A DNA stretch of 64,000 bases from Manis javanica. Taxonomy: Eukaryota > Chordata > Mammalia > Pholidota > Manidae. The notes beneath the pieces are model-generated. The model was not told where the DNA came from and did no database searches. It was given only the letters and a program-made list of their open reading frames with translations. Location of the stretch: the NCBI RefSeq assembly GCF_040802235.1, contig NC_133169.1, forward strand, positions 40,121,034 to 40,185,033, read 5' to 3'. Both the position numbers and the translations under genes were made by a program. This document shows, piece after piece, positions 1 to 9,599 of the stretch (the stretch's first letter is position 1; each line of letters opens with the position of its first letter).

Positions 1-119
1 TTTTTAATATTGAGAATACTCTAAATCTCCAACTATATGTCATCCTACCTGCCTGTTTAAACTTCAGAAAATATAAAAACGACAAACTTTGAATTTCTTT
101 GAGGCATACAAGTAAATGA

Positions 120-1560
120 AAGACTTACGAAAAAAGTAAACAAAAACTGGATCCCCACGCAGTTCATGGTTTCTTTTGCTGTGCAGAAGTTTTAAGTTTA
201 ACACAGTCTTATTTGCCAACTTTTACTATTGCTATTTGTGATCTCAGCATTAAAGCTCACTTCCAGACAAATGTCATGGAATTTCATTCCTATAATTGTA
301 TGATATCAGGTCTTAAGTGTTTGATTCATTTTGTGCTAATTTTCGTGAGTGGTACAAGGTAGATGTCCAATATCATTCTGCATGTGTTTCTCCAGTTTTT
401 TCAGGACTACTTGTTGAGAAGACTCTCTTTTCCTCATTGGGTATTCCCCCTTGTCTATTAGTTGACTATAAGTACCTGGATTTCATTCTGGACTCTCTCT
501 TCTGTTTACCCATCTATTTTTGTGCCAGTATCACATGTTTTCATTACTATGACTCTGTAGTATTGTTTGAATCCAGGAAGTATAGCACTTCTGGCTTTGT
601 TCTTTTAATCAGGATTGACTTAGCTATTTGTGGCTTTTTGTAGTTCTACACAAATTTGGGGATTATTTATTCTATTTCTGTGAATAATGCTTTTGGTATT
701 TTTATGGAGATTATGTTTCTTCTGATCCATGAACACTGGATATATTTTTCATTTGTGTCTTCTTAAATTTCTTTCAGCAAAATTTTATAATTTTTAATGT
801 ACAGATTTCTCACTTCCTAAATTTACTGCTAACTACTTGTTATTGATGTTATTGTGAATGAGATAGTTTTATTTCTTCTTAAGTTCTTTCATCACTAGTG
901 AAAAGGATGCTAACTTATTTCTGTGTGTTGATTTTTCTATCCTGTCACATTGCTGGAATAATTGATTAATTCCAATAGTTGTAGATTGACTCTGGAATTT
1001 TCTCTATGTAAGATCATCTCATTAGCCAATAGCAATAATTTTACTTTTCCTTTCTGATCCAGATTTTTTTCTAATTTTTTGTCTTGCCTAATTGCTTTAA
1101 TTAGGACTTCTGGTACTATAATGACTAGGAGTGGTTAGAGCTGGCATTCTTATCTTGTTCCTCATTTTACAGGAAATGCTGTAAAATATTCTTCACTGTT
1201 ACCTGTGCAAAATTTGCTACATATGACCTTTGTTATTTTGAGGTTCCTTTTATACAAAATCAGTTAAGAGTTTTACACAAAAGTATGATTTTTTGTCACA
1301 TTTTTTTCTGCATCTGCTGAGGTGATCATGTGATTTTTACCTTTCATTAATGTAATGTATTATTGTTTTATGCTGAACCAGCCTTTTCACCCAACTTGTT
1401 CATGAGGCATAATCTTTGTAATGTGTCCTTGAGTTTGGCTTGCTAATGATGTGATGAGAATTTCTGCAGGTATGTTCATCAGGGATATTGGTCTGCAGTT
1501 TTCTTTTCTCATAGTGTCCTCTTCTGCTTTTGGTATCAAAGAAACACTAAACTCAGAATG
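120..1560 (-). mobile_element. L1 ORF2 fragment, antisense
   Basis: On the minus strand this reads as old LINE-1 ORF2. The left end (about 150-200) carries the antisense of the late ORF2 block that includes gctgtgcagaag. The right end (about 1470-1545) carries the antisense of the reverse-transcriptase block around atgttcatcagggatattgg. The order is collinear with L1 in antisense, with no open frame of useful length and many indels. No poly-T end or target-site duplication is visible. Confidence 0.8.
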
Positions 1561-1599
1561 AGTTGTGTTTCCCCTTAATATTATTAATTAAAAGATTAA

Positions 1600-2150
1600 A
1601 ACATATAAGACAAATAATGAAGAAGGAAATTGAATTAGTAATCAAAATATCCCAACAAAGTGAAAACCAGACAAGATGACTTCACAGGTGAATTCTTCCA
1701 GACATTAAAGAATTAACGCCAGTCCTTTGCAAATGTCCCAAAACTTGAAGAGGAAAGAATATCTGCAAATGCATTTTATGAGATCATCGTTATCTTCACA
1801 TTAAAGCCAAACAAGTATATCACAGGCCTATATCCCTTATGAACACAGATGCAAAAATCCTGAAAAAATTCTAGCAAATCTAATTCAATAGTATCTTAAA
1901 AATATCATACACCATGATCAAGTGGTATTTACAGCTCTTATTCAAAGATGGTTCAATACATGCAAATCAATAAAGGTGACACTAACAGAATGAATAATAA
2001 AAATCATATAATAGATGCAAAAAAAGCATTTGAAAAATTTAACACAATTTCATGATAAAAACATTCAAAGTGAAGAAATTGAACATATGAACACATCATA
2101 ATGAGTAATCAAGGAGATTCAAATGAAAATCTAATTTAAGTAACCAGTGT
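1600..2150 (+). mobile_element. L1 ORF2 reverse-transcriptase fragment, sense
   Basis: Sense-strand L1 ORF2 remnant. It contains the conserved stretch around atgaacacagatgcaaaaatcc (about 1837-1860), the caccatgatcaagtgg block (about 1910-1925) and the catataatagatgcaaaaaaagc block near 2010. It overlaps in ORF2 content with the antisense fragment to its left, so the two are separate insertions, not one twin-primed element. It is degenerate and non-coding. Confidence 0.8.
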
Positions 2151-2269
2151 TTCAAGCAATATTACAAAGCACATATAAAATGAATATATTAAATTTTAAT
2201 TAATTAAATAATTAAAAATACATACTGATTGCTCAGTATTTGATCACCTTATTAATTAGCAAGTATATA

Positions 2270-2405
2270 TTGACCACTTAGAATTCATTAATTCATTCAG
2301 TGCTGATTCAATCAATACCTATCTACAACTAACTAACTGTTTTCAGTCACTGTTATAGATACTAGGGGTAGAATAATGAATAAAAAAGACAAGAAATCTT
2401 TTCTC
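2270..2405 (+). repeat. L2-like LINE 3' fragment
   Basis: Repeated attcatt units are followed by a stretch ending in gtcactgttatagatactaggggtagaataatgaataaaa. This pattern (an attcattc run, then cactgttctag, then a 'gggatacagcagtgaa'-type block) is known from the ancient L2/L3 LINE 3' end. Divergence is high, so the family is tentative. Confidence 0.45.
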
Positions 2406-4283
2406 TGTTATGATTTATCTCAGACGCAATGAAGTCAGCACACACTTAGCATGTGATGTCAGAACATATCTAGAATGTAGAACACATTTAGTCATCAATG
2501 GAAAAACAAAAATGAATGAAACAGTCATCTTAAATAACCTCAAGAAACATCATGTCCTCTGGGAAAGATATTTTATGACCAAATTTCAATAATGGGATTT
2601 GTGTCAAAAAAATAGAGGACACATGAGTTAGTGCTGAACTCTAAGAATGTGCATTACCGCAGAGGCCTGCCTTACTGGAGGCTCGCTGAGGGGAAAGAAG
2701 GGAAACTGCTGCCAGGCAGCCTGTATCTTTTCGATCATCAAGCTGACCTATAAACTTTTCTGATCATCAGCCTCAACATCTGCTGTGAAGCTGCGTTTCC
2801 TCAGAGTACCTGCTGACTCACATACAGACCCCAATCATATTTCCAGGTTATGTTCATGGTACATAGGAAAAAAACTAATACCAATGGTTATGTTTGGAAG
2901 AATCATTCTACAGGTTCTTCCACTAGCCAGTAGCACCCTGAGCACTGCGGATGGCTCCAGAAATGCCCTGGGAGTCTAGATAGGAGAAGAGAAGGAGCTG
3001 GAAAGAGACAGGCACATTGAAAATATTATTACTAATGCTGATTTTACTAGACAATGAGAGTCAAAATGTGTACTTGAACATATAGAGACGTACCACGTTG
3101 GAAATCAGAACTGATAGATTGGAAATAAGCTGTAAATAACTGCCAAATTAAGTGCAGATGTCCCTAGGTCTTTACGCCCTGTTTTCTATAACTGCAGCCG
3201 AGGCATGCAGAAAGCATTGGAAGAGACTGATTATATCAAAGATGGGATGGTGTCTTTATGATGTTTGTATTTCAGTAAACATTCTATCCAACAGTATCAT
3301 TTGGAAATCATGTTTCTTAAAAGAATTTAGCTATCATCAGATAAATAATGCATGTAACAGGAATGGATCTTCATTAATGCTCAAATGAATACTTCCTTGG
3401 GTCAATTTCCCCACTCACATTTGATCAAGATTTTTGATTGCTCACTCAAATGTAATCTCTATCATCATGAGATTTCTAAGTATATTACTTGATTTTAAGA
3501 AAAAATATCATTATATAAAAATACATGCGGTCTTAAGGTGAGCAACTGAAGTCATTCCAGTGGCTCTGAAAGGCGACATGGATAAACTTCTGTGACAGGA
3601 TCAGGCTGGCTGTCCTTTCTCGGATGTTCCTCGGGACCTGTAAGCTCTGATAGATTCCACTGCTGCAGGAGGACAGGCCTCAGCACCCGTGGCACAGAAA
3701 TAGGAGCATAGCTGTTGCAGACTGTAACTTATGCAGAGGTTTGAGATGAATTTATAAATTAAAATTTAAATATCTCATGGGATAATTGTATTGGTAACAT
3801 TTCAAAAATCATCTCAAAAGAAATTTATCATTATTTCACAAGAAGGAACTTTATATTAGATTCAGCAATATATTGATACTGATAGAGAAAAATGTTATCA
3901 GCGAATTAGGTACGGAAGGTGAAATGTACCTCAAACAGAGCTCTCAAGATTTCAGAGCAGTGGATGTGCAGGAATTTGGTTTTGGAATCACTGAATGCCC
4001 AGAAAAGTGGGTGTATGAGGGGAGGGGTGTAAAAGTGGGTGTATGTATGCTTATGTACATATGTATATACATAAGCATACATGTAAAAATGTACCGATGT
4101 ACTTTTTTGTCTATTGAATCTCTACAAAGATTTTAAGACTCTATGTGAACATTGGACCGAGATAAGGAAACACTGGTTTAGAATATACATAAAATACACA
4201 TTTAGAATCGTATGTTCACATGTGTTTCTCCCTTATGTAAGAATTTGAACATTTAAATAATTGCATAAATAACAATGACTTCG
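2406..4283. other. No gene recognised; unassigned sequence
   Basis: There are only short chance open frames (60-87 codons). Two moderately GC-rich patches (about 2650-3010 and 3540-3720) sit in AT-rich flanks. They look like degraded non-LTR or LTR material, but I could not assign a family. A short palindrome-like run of gtatgcttatg and cataagcatac lies near 4042-4083. Confidence 0.4.
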
Positions 4284-4432
4284 TTAGGCGTGCAACATGA
4301 CTGATGTCTGAAAATATTTTTGTAGCATACCTGCATATTTACTGAAGGCATTTCTCCCAGATTCTTTGACTTTCTCATTTGGGAGACTGTAGATGAAAGG
4401 ATTCAGCATCAGTATTACAATGGTGTTCAGCA
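4284..4432 (-). pseudogene. Olfactory receptor C-terminal fragment
   Basis: Minus-strand translation from 4431 gives LNTIVILMLNPFIYSLPNEK and continues open to a TAA at 4286-4284. This is the end of TM7 and the cytoplasmic tail of a class A odorant receptor. The family hallmark is PMLNPFIYSLRN; here Arg of SLRN is Pro and the Pro before MLNP is Leu. Everything upstream of TM7, about 270 codons in a normal gene, is missing. The break coincides with the start of a sense L1 3' end. No further receptor sequence appears beyond that L1, so the insertion was accompanied or followed by loss of the gene body. I cannot name the subfamily from about 50 residues. Family membership is fairly sure; non-function is certain. 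Confidence 0.75.
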
Positions 4433-5055
4433 ATCAAGTTTGAGAAAGACAGATGCACCCCTATGTTTATCACAGCACTATTTACAATAGCCAAGAATTG
4501 GAAGCAACCTAAATGTCCATCGGTATGGATAAAGAAGATGTGGTACATATACACAATGGAATACTACTCAGCTATGAGAAGTGGAAAAATCCAACCATTT
4601 GCAGCAACATGGATGGAGCTGGAGAGTATTATGCTCAGTGAAATAAGCCAAGCAGAGAAAGAGAAATACCAAATGATTTCACTCATCTGACAAGTATAAG
4701 AACAAAGGAAAAACTGAAGGAACAAAACAGCAGCGGAATTACAGAACCCAAAAATGGACTAACAGGTACCAAAGGGAAAGGAACTGGGGAGGATGGGTGG
4801 GCAGGGAGGGATAAGGGGGGGAAGAAGAAGGGAGGGTATTAAGATTAGCATGCATGGTGGGGAGGGAGAAAGGGGAGGGTGGGCTGTACAACACAGAGAG
4901 GACAAGTAGTGAATCTACATTTTGCTAAGCTGATGGACAGTAACCATAATGTGGTTGTTAGAGGGGACCTGATATAGGGGAGAGCATAGTAAACATAGTA
5001 TTCTTCATGTAAGTGTAGATTAAAGATTAAAAAAAAAAAGAAAGAAAGAAAGAAA
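4433..5055 (+). mobile_element. 5'-truncated L1 3' end, sense
   Basis: The last part of L1 ORF2 (open for 75 codons from 4463, ending near 4690) is followed by the 3' UTR with the G-rich polypurine tract at about 4776-4840, then a tail of A and GAAA repeats to 5055. The same 3' UTR type recurs at 44.5, 46.6, 49.7 and 14.3 kb, so all belong to one related L1 group. No clear target-site duplication is seen. Confidence 0.9.
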
Positions 5056-5299
5056 AGGGGGATTACTCCTTGATAGGATAAAACTATTGGTAAATCAAAG
5101 ATCGACGCATGCTTTAAATATCCTTAATGTTGATCACTTAAAGGGTGTCAGATGATCAGCTATGGAGGTATTCTTTTCTGATAATATTCCTTTCTCTTAA
5201 TAAAAAAAAAAAAGCAGTTCCCGTGTGCTGACCTCCAATGAGTTCTGCACAGTGGTATAGAGGGCATGTCAAAGTGTGGGCAAGGGGTCTGTTTGTTTC

Positions 5300-5904
5300 T
5301 ATGCAGAAGATCAAGGCCTAGCTTGGATACCCAGAAAATGAACTAAGATACGATATGAGGAGGAGCTTCTGGCATCAGCACTCTCTGGAGGACTTGTGCC
5401 AGGGGGATGATGATCAAAAAGCCTCCACAGGGATCTGGGTGATGCTGCGGTTGTGGCTGCATCCACCCCACCATTTCCTGGACTTGCCATTGGAATGGGG
5501 AGGGAGATGTCTAGGCTGGCATGTGCATACAGTGAGACAACGAATTTGACCGGATCTGTACTGTTGGAACTCAACCAGGAGTTGGGAGGGGTGCAAGTTG
5601 AAGCACTCCAAAATCTTATGACTATAGACTATCTACGGTTAAAAGAGCATATGGGATGTGAACAGATCCCAGAAATGGGCTGCTTTAATTTGTCTGATTT
5701 CTCTCAGACTGTTCAAGTACAGTTGGACAATATCCATCATATCATAGAAAAATTTTCACAAATGCCTAGGGTGCCTAAATGGTTTTCTTGGCTTCACTGG
5801 AGATGGCGGGTAATTATAGATTTGCTTTGTTTATGTCACCATATTCCTATTTTGTTAATATGGGTATGCAATTTAGTTAGCAGTTTAAAACCTATACATG
5901 CTTA
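5300..5904 (+). pseudogene. Endogenous retrovirus env remnant (TM subunit)
   Basis: A 150-codon open frame at 5453-5905 matches the transmembrane (TM) subunit of a gammaretrovirus-like envelope. In order there is a degraded small-residue stretch (fusion-peptide region), a helical region with ALQNLMTIDYL (the family form is LQNR...D), a cysteine loop, a CFNLSD-type segment, a tryptophan-rich membrane-proximal segment (WFSWLHWRW) and a hydrophobic anchor near residues 118-145. The TM cysteine motif is CX6CC in the family; here the middle position is Gly (CEQIPEMGC), so the disulfide switch is lost. Surface-subunit sequence upstream (about 5300-5450) is out of frame. A start codon for the full protein is absent. 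This is a dead relic; the exact ERV family is not determined. Confidence 0.75.
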
Positions 5905-6538
5905 AGTTACTCTACAAGAAGATATGTCAAAGAAATAATCAATCCTCCCATGTTTCCTTCCATTTGCTACCTCTATAGCTTTTCTTCTTCCTTCCTAATT
6001 ACAAACCTTAAATAGAATTTGTGCCTCATATCGAATTTACTGCATATCATAATTCCTCCAGGTGGTAAAGATACCTCGAGACAAGTGCTGGGCATAGAAG
6101 CCACAGGGCATAAATCTGCAAAGAAGTAAAAAGCTAACCTTTTCAAACAATATGGCTTCTCTCTCACTTACCAACTTTACATTTCCCTGTATGGCCCCGG
6201 AAGATGACTGGTTAGCCAGAGACGGGTAAGATTCCTCAAGGGAGGAACAACCTAAGACAGGCACAGTCTCAGGGGGGCCATCAGGTGAGAAATTGTGGAT
6301 CAACAGAGGTGAGGCTCAGAACCTCACTCCCCCTGTTTTGAGAGAAATCTTCTGCATCCATGGATGTTTTGCTGCCCTTGTCTAGCTTGGATTAATACTT
6401 AGTCCATAGGCACACACCTGATCATCTACATTTGCCCTCTTACAGCACTAAACTATGTTTTCTACCTTTATCTTGCATCTACCTACCACTTCAGCATTTT
6501 ATTAAAAATAAAAATAATAATAATAATAAAGGGAGAAA
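5905..6538 (+). other. ERV region between env and 3' LTR, with polypurine tract
   Basis: This lies between the env relic and the presumed 3' LTR. No open frame looks meaningful. The segment ends in an (AAT)n-like run (about 6506-6528) and the purine tract aaagggagaaa (about 6528-6538), placed where a retroviral polypurine tract should be, just before the TG of the LTR. Confidence 0.5.
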
Positions 6539-6622
6539 TGTGGGATCAACATATAAATCAAGTATAAAAATCCAACGAATATTCATGTTTGACCTGATTG
6601 TTTATAGTTCATAATGCGTGAT
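6467..6622 (+). repeat. 156-bp direct repeat, copy 1 (ERV 3' end)
   Basis: This spans the end of the ERV internal region, the polypurine tract and the first 84 bp of the LTR. It is repeated at 7478-7633 with the same length and, by direct comparison, only two mismatches and no gaps. Confidence 0.95.
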
Positions 6623-6822
6623 CAAAACCGAAAGTTTCTGTGATGACTGCCCTTGTACTGTTCACCATGTAAGAGTTTATTCACTATGTAAGAATTCGTT
6701 CACCATGTAAGAACTTGTTCGTTATGCTTCAGAAGATTGGAGACTGACGAGAATTAGGCTTGAGATGGATTAATGATTGTACATTGAGCATTGGCCCTCC
6801 TATACTGAATTTTGTTGTTGTT
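6539..6822 (+). repeat. Probable ERV 3' LTR (truncated)
   Basis: Starts tgtgggatcaac straight after the purine tract, with a possible TATA box (gtataaaaat, about 6562). It contains three near-repeats of the motif caccatgtaagaa or cactatgtaagaa at about 6664-6712. It ends near ttgttgttaa, where L1 sequence begins. It continues the env relic upstream. The matching 5' LTR is not in the window. Confidence 0.5.
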
Positions 6823-7477
6823 AAAAAAAATGGACTAAAGATTTAAACTTAACACCAAAACTACAAAGCTCCTAGAGAAAATGTAGTGGAAAGTTTCATG
6901 ACATTGGATTTATCAAGGATTTCTTGGTTATGACACCAAAAGAAAAGGGAACAAAAGCAGAAAGGGACAAGTGAGATAATATCATCTATCAGAGTGAAAT
7001 TCTTCTTCACATTAAAGAAAACATCTATAGTGAAAAGGCAAACTATGAAATGACATAAAATATTTGAAAAACATATAACTGAAAAGGAGATAATATCCAG
7101 AATATATCAAGAAGTGTTACAACTCAGCAACTAAAACAATGAGAGCACATGGTTAAGAAATGGTCAAAGGAACAAAGTTAGCAGGCTAATGGTATTTGAT
7201 TTCAAGACCTACTATAAAGCTACCTTAATCAACATCCTGTGTGATTGGTGAAAGAATAAACAGCTAGATCAATGGAAGAAAATAGAGAGCCCAGAAATAG
7301 GCTCATATAAATATAGTCAACTGGTCTCTGACAGAGGAACAGAAGCAGTACAATAGAACAAAGATAATCCTTTCAACAAGCAGTGCTACAATTGAATCAC
7401 AAGGGGAAATAAAGAATCTGCACACAGACTTGACACCCCTCAAGAAATTAACTTAAAATGAATCATAAACATTTCCA
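6823..7477 (+). mobile_element. L1 ORF2 fragments, sense
   Basis: Two pieces of L1 ORF2 lie in rearranged order. Positions 6828-7160 read as the late ORF2 block (atggactaaagatttaaac onwards). Positions 7165-7460 read as an earlier block (ctactataaagctac, about 7209; gatcaatggaagaaaatagag, about 7268). The inverted order of blocks points to two insertions or an internal rearrangement. Confidence 0.75.
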
Positions 7478-7633
7478 TTTATCTTGCATCTACCTACCAC
7501 TTCAGCATTTTATTAAAAATAAAAATAATAATAATAATAAAGGGAGAAACGTGGGATCAACATATAAATCAAGTATAAAAATCAAACGAATATTCATGTT
7601 TGACCTGATTGTTTATAGTTCATAATGCGTGAT
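7478..7633 (+). repeat. 156-bp direct repeat, copy 2 (within L1 sequence)
   Basis: Second copy of 6467-6622 at an offset of exactly 1,011 bp. The differences are T to C in the purine tract/LTR junction (agaaat to agaaac) and C to A in aatccaacg. It begins abruptly after L1 ORF2 sequence and ends abruptly before more L1 ORF2 sequence. It lacks both env and the rest of the LTR. Confidence 0.95.
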
Positions 7634-8170
7634 GAACTCCTCCATAAATAGAAAATGAAAGCAATAAAAACAGAAGAAGAACAGTGGAAAACCTAGATGA
7701 CCATGAACATGGCAATGACATTTAGATACATCAAATCGTGAGCATGGGATAGATTTCCATTTATTTGTGCCCTCTTTAATTTCTCTCATGAGTGAGTGTC
7801 AGAATCAGTCTAATACCCAAACAGAATAAAAAAATACAAAAAAGATAAAATAATAGAAAAACATCATGGATAAACATAGATGCAAAAATCCTCAACAGAA
7901 CATCTGCACACCCAATTCAAATAGACATCAAAAAGATCATCCATCATGATCAAGTGGCATTAATTCCGGATTCATGGATAGTACAATATGAATAAACCAA
8001 TGGGATACACCACATTAACAAAAGGCAGGATGAAAGCCATATGATCATCTCAATAGATGGTAAAAAAGCACTTGACAAAATTCCAAATCCATTCATGATA
8101 CGCTCAACAAAATGGATATACAAGAAACATACCTGAACATAATAAATACCATATATGACAAGGCTGCAAC
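7634..8170 (+). mobile_element. L1 ORF2 reverse-transcriptase fragment, sense
   Basis: From about 7865 this follows the RT block (aacatagatgcaaaaatcc), catcatgatcaagtggc at about 7942 and atgatcatctcaatagatg at about 8040. It is degenerate. The last part ends where the MER5A-like element begins. Confidence 0.8.
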
Positions 8171-8194
8171 TAAACTGTATTGGATGTCTAAAGC

Positions 8195-8555
8195 TGTGCT
8201 GTCCCACACAGTAGCCACTGGCCCCATGTGGCTACTGGTCAACATTGCAATGTGCTGTAAGCACAAAATACATGAAAGACTATGAAGAATTAGACAGAAA
8301 AGTAAAATCTCACAACAATAATTTTATATTGACTATTTATAGTAATAATGTCAGGAGTATAAATATTATATTAATAAAAATATGTGCATCCATGTCATAA
8401 ATACATTGCCTATAATATCATTAATATCAAAATTGATTATAATACTGTATTTGATTAAATAAGTATATTATTAAATCAACTTCATTTTCAAAATTGGCTG
8501 CTAGAAAATATTGAATGCACATGGCTCCTATGCCATTTCTGCCAGACAGCTGTCC
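8195..8555 (-). mobile_element. MER5A-like nonautonomous hAT DNA transposon
   Basis: The left end reads gtgctgtcc...cagtagccactggccccatgtggctac. The interior has aatgtgctgtaagcacaaaatac and an AT-rich core. The right end reads ctgctagaaaat...gccagacagctgt. This is the known MER5A layout in the orientation that starts from the 'cagtagccac' side: short terminal inverted repeats around CAG-GCTGTCC and an AT-rich middle. A fossil element; the 8-bp TSD is not recognisable. Confidence 0.75.
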
Positions 8556-8609
8556 GGGGGTGCTGTTGCCGGCATGGAAAGGGGAGAGAAAGGCGACTGA
8601 GGACAGCCG

Positions 8610-9591
8610 TGCTTACTCTTCCCCGCAGAGAATATCCTGAGCTCTCTTGTCGCAGCCCCCAGGACCTCCTCACTCCTCAGGCTGCAGATGATGGGACTGA
8701 ACATAGGTGTGAGGATGGTGCAGAAACAGCCAGGAACTCATCTTCTGCTGGTGAGAGGAGGTTCCTGGGCCGAAGATCCGTGTAGATAAAAGGTGCACAG
8801 TAAAAGGTCACCATGGTTAAATGTGTGGAAAAGGTAGTAAAGGCCTTTTTCTGTCCCTCTTTTGAGCGCTTATGGTGAACAGCAAAGAGGATCCGGCCAG
8901 AGGCAGCAGTGATGCCAAGGAAGGAAGGAGCAGAGAGAGGCTTGTGCTCACAAACCCATGTACTCATAGACCCCGGTGTCCATACAGGCCAGAAGCAGCA
9001 TGGTAGGACATCGCAGAGGAAGGGATAAATGGCCCTGGAGTGGCAGTAAGGGACACGGAGGGCATGGACAGTGTGTGCCGAGGAGCTGATGGACCCTAAG
9101 ACCCAAGATCCTGTGACCGACCTCACACACATCCTTTTACTCCTGCAGATGGGATAGTGGAGGGGGTGGCAGACGGCCAGGTAACGGTCGCAGGCCATGG
9201 AGGCCAGGAGCAAGCCTTCCGAACATACCATGGGCAGGAAGAAGCAGCTCCACAGCCCGCATCCCAGGAGGGAGGTGCCCTTCCAGCCTGAGAAGTGGTG
9301 GAACCCCATCTTAGGGATGGAGGTGGAGATGTCCATGCTGTTTGGGAGGGAGAGCTGACTGAGGGGGAGTACATGGGGGTGTGGAGCCTGGAGTCCATAC
9401 CTGGGAGGTGCATCGTTGCCGCGTTGCACACAGAGGCAGGAAAGAATACAGGACGGTGAGAACAAGAGAAGCAGGCCCGCTGGATATGGGGGAAGCAACC
9501 CCAACAAAGTGAAATCCTCTGGAGTTAGGTTCTAACTCTCCGTGAAATACTGCTGCTTTACCTTCTGTGGAAGAATGATATTCTCTTCCAT
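8610..9591 (-). pseudogene. Olfactory receptor pseudogene, OR2-like
   Basis: The start ATG at 9591-9589 opens MEENIILPQKV. An in-frame TAG follows at codon 20, just before the family's N-glycosylation-side segment, and the frame then stays open for over 250 codons. Visible landmarks are DFTLLGLLP, the TM3 end MACDRYLAVCHPLHYP (family MAYDRYxAICxPLxYP), the intracellular loop 3/TM6 region KRSKEGQKKAFTTFSTHLT, the loop 3 motif LRPRNLLSPAEDEFLAV, and the TM7 motif LTPMFSPIICSLRSEEV. The last motif is in another frame at about 8630-8710. A local frameshift pair also displaces the extracellular loop 2 block (CPTMLLLACMDTGVYEYMGL reads in a second frame near 8948-9010). The loop 3 and TM7 motifs resemble the OR2L/OR2AK2 subfamilies. 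Total length matches a 310-320 residue receptor. Non-functional because of one stop and at least two to three frameshifts. Confidence 0.9.
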
Positions 9592-9599
9592 AGTTTAGT

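Noticed and set aside
1-2150. One twin-primed L1 insertion
   Set aside because: The two opposed fragments overlap in ORF2 content, so they cannot be two parts of one copy.
6664-6712. Three spaced repeats (caccatgtaagaa-like) as a CRISPR-like array
   Set aside because: Only three short imperfect units in a mammalian LTR; no spacer structure or cas genes.
8677-9507. 276-codon frame as an intact OR gene
   Set aside because: A stop precedes it in the true N-terminus, its first codon is TTG, and the loop 2 and TM7 blocks sit in other frames.
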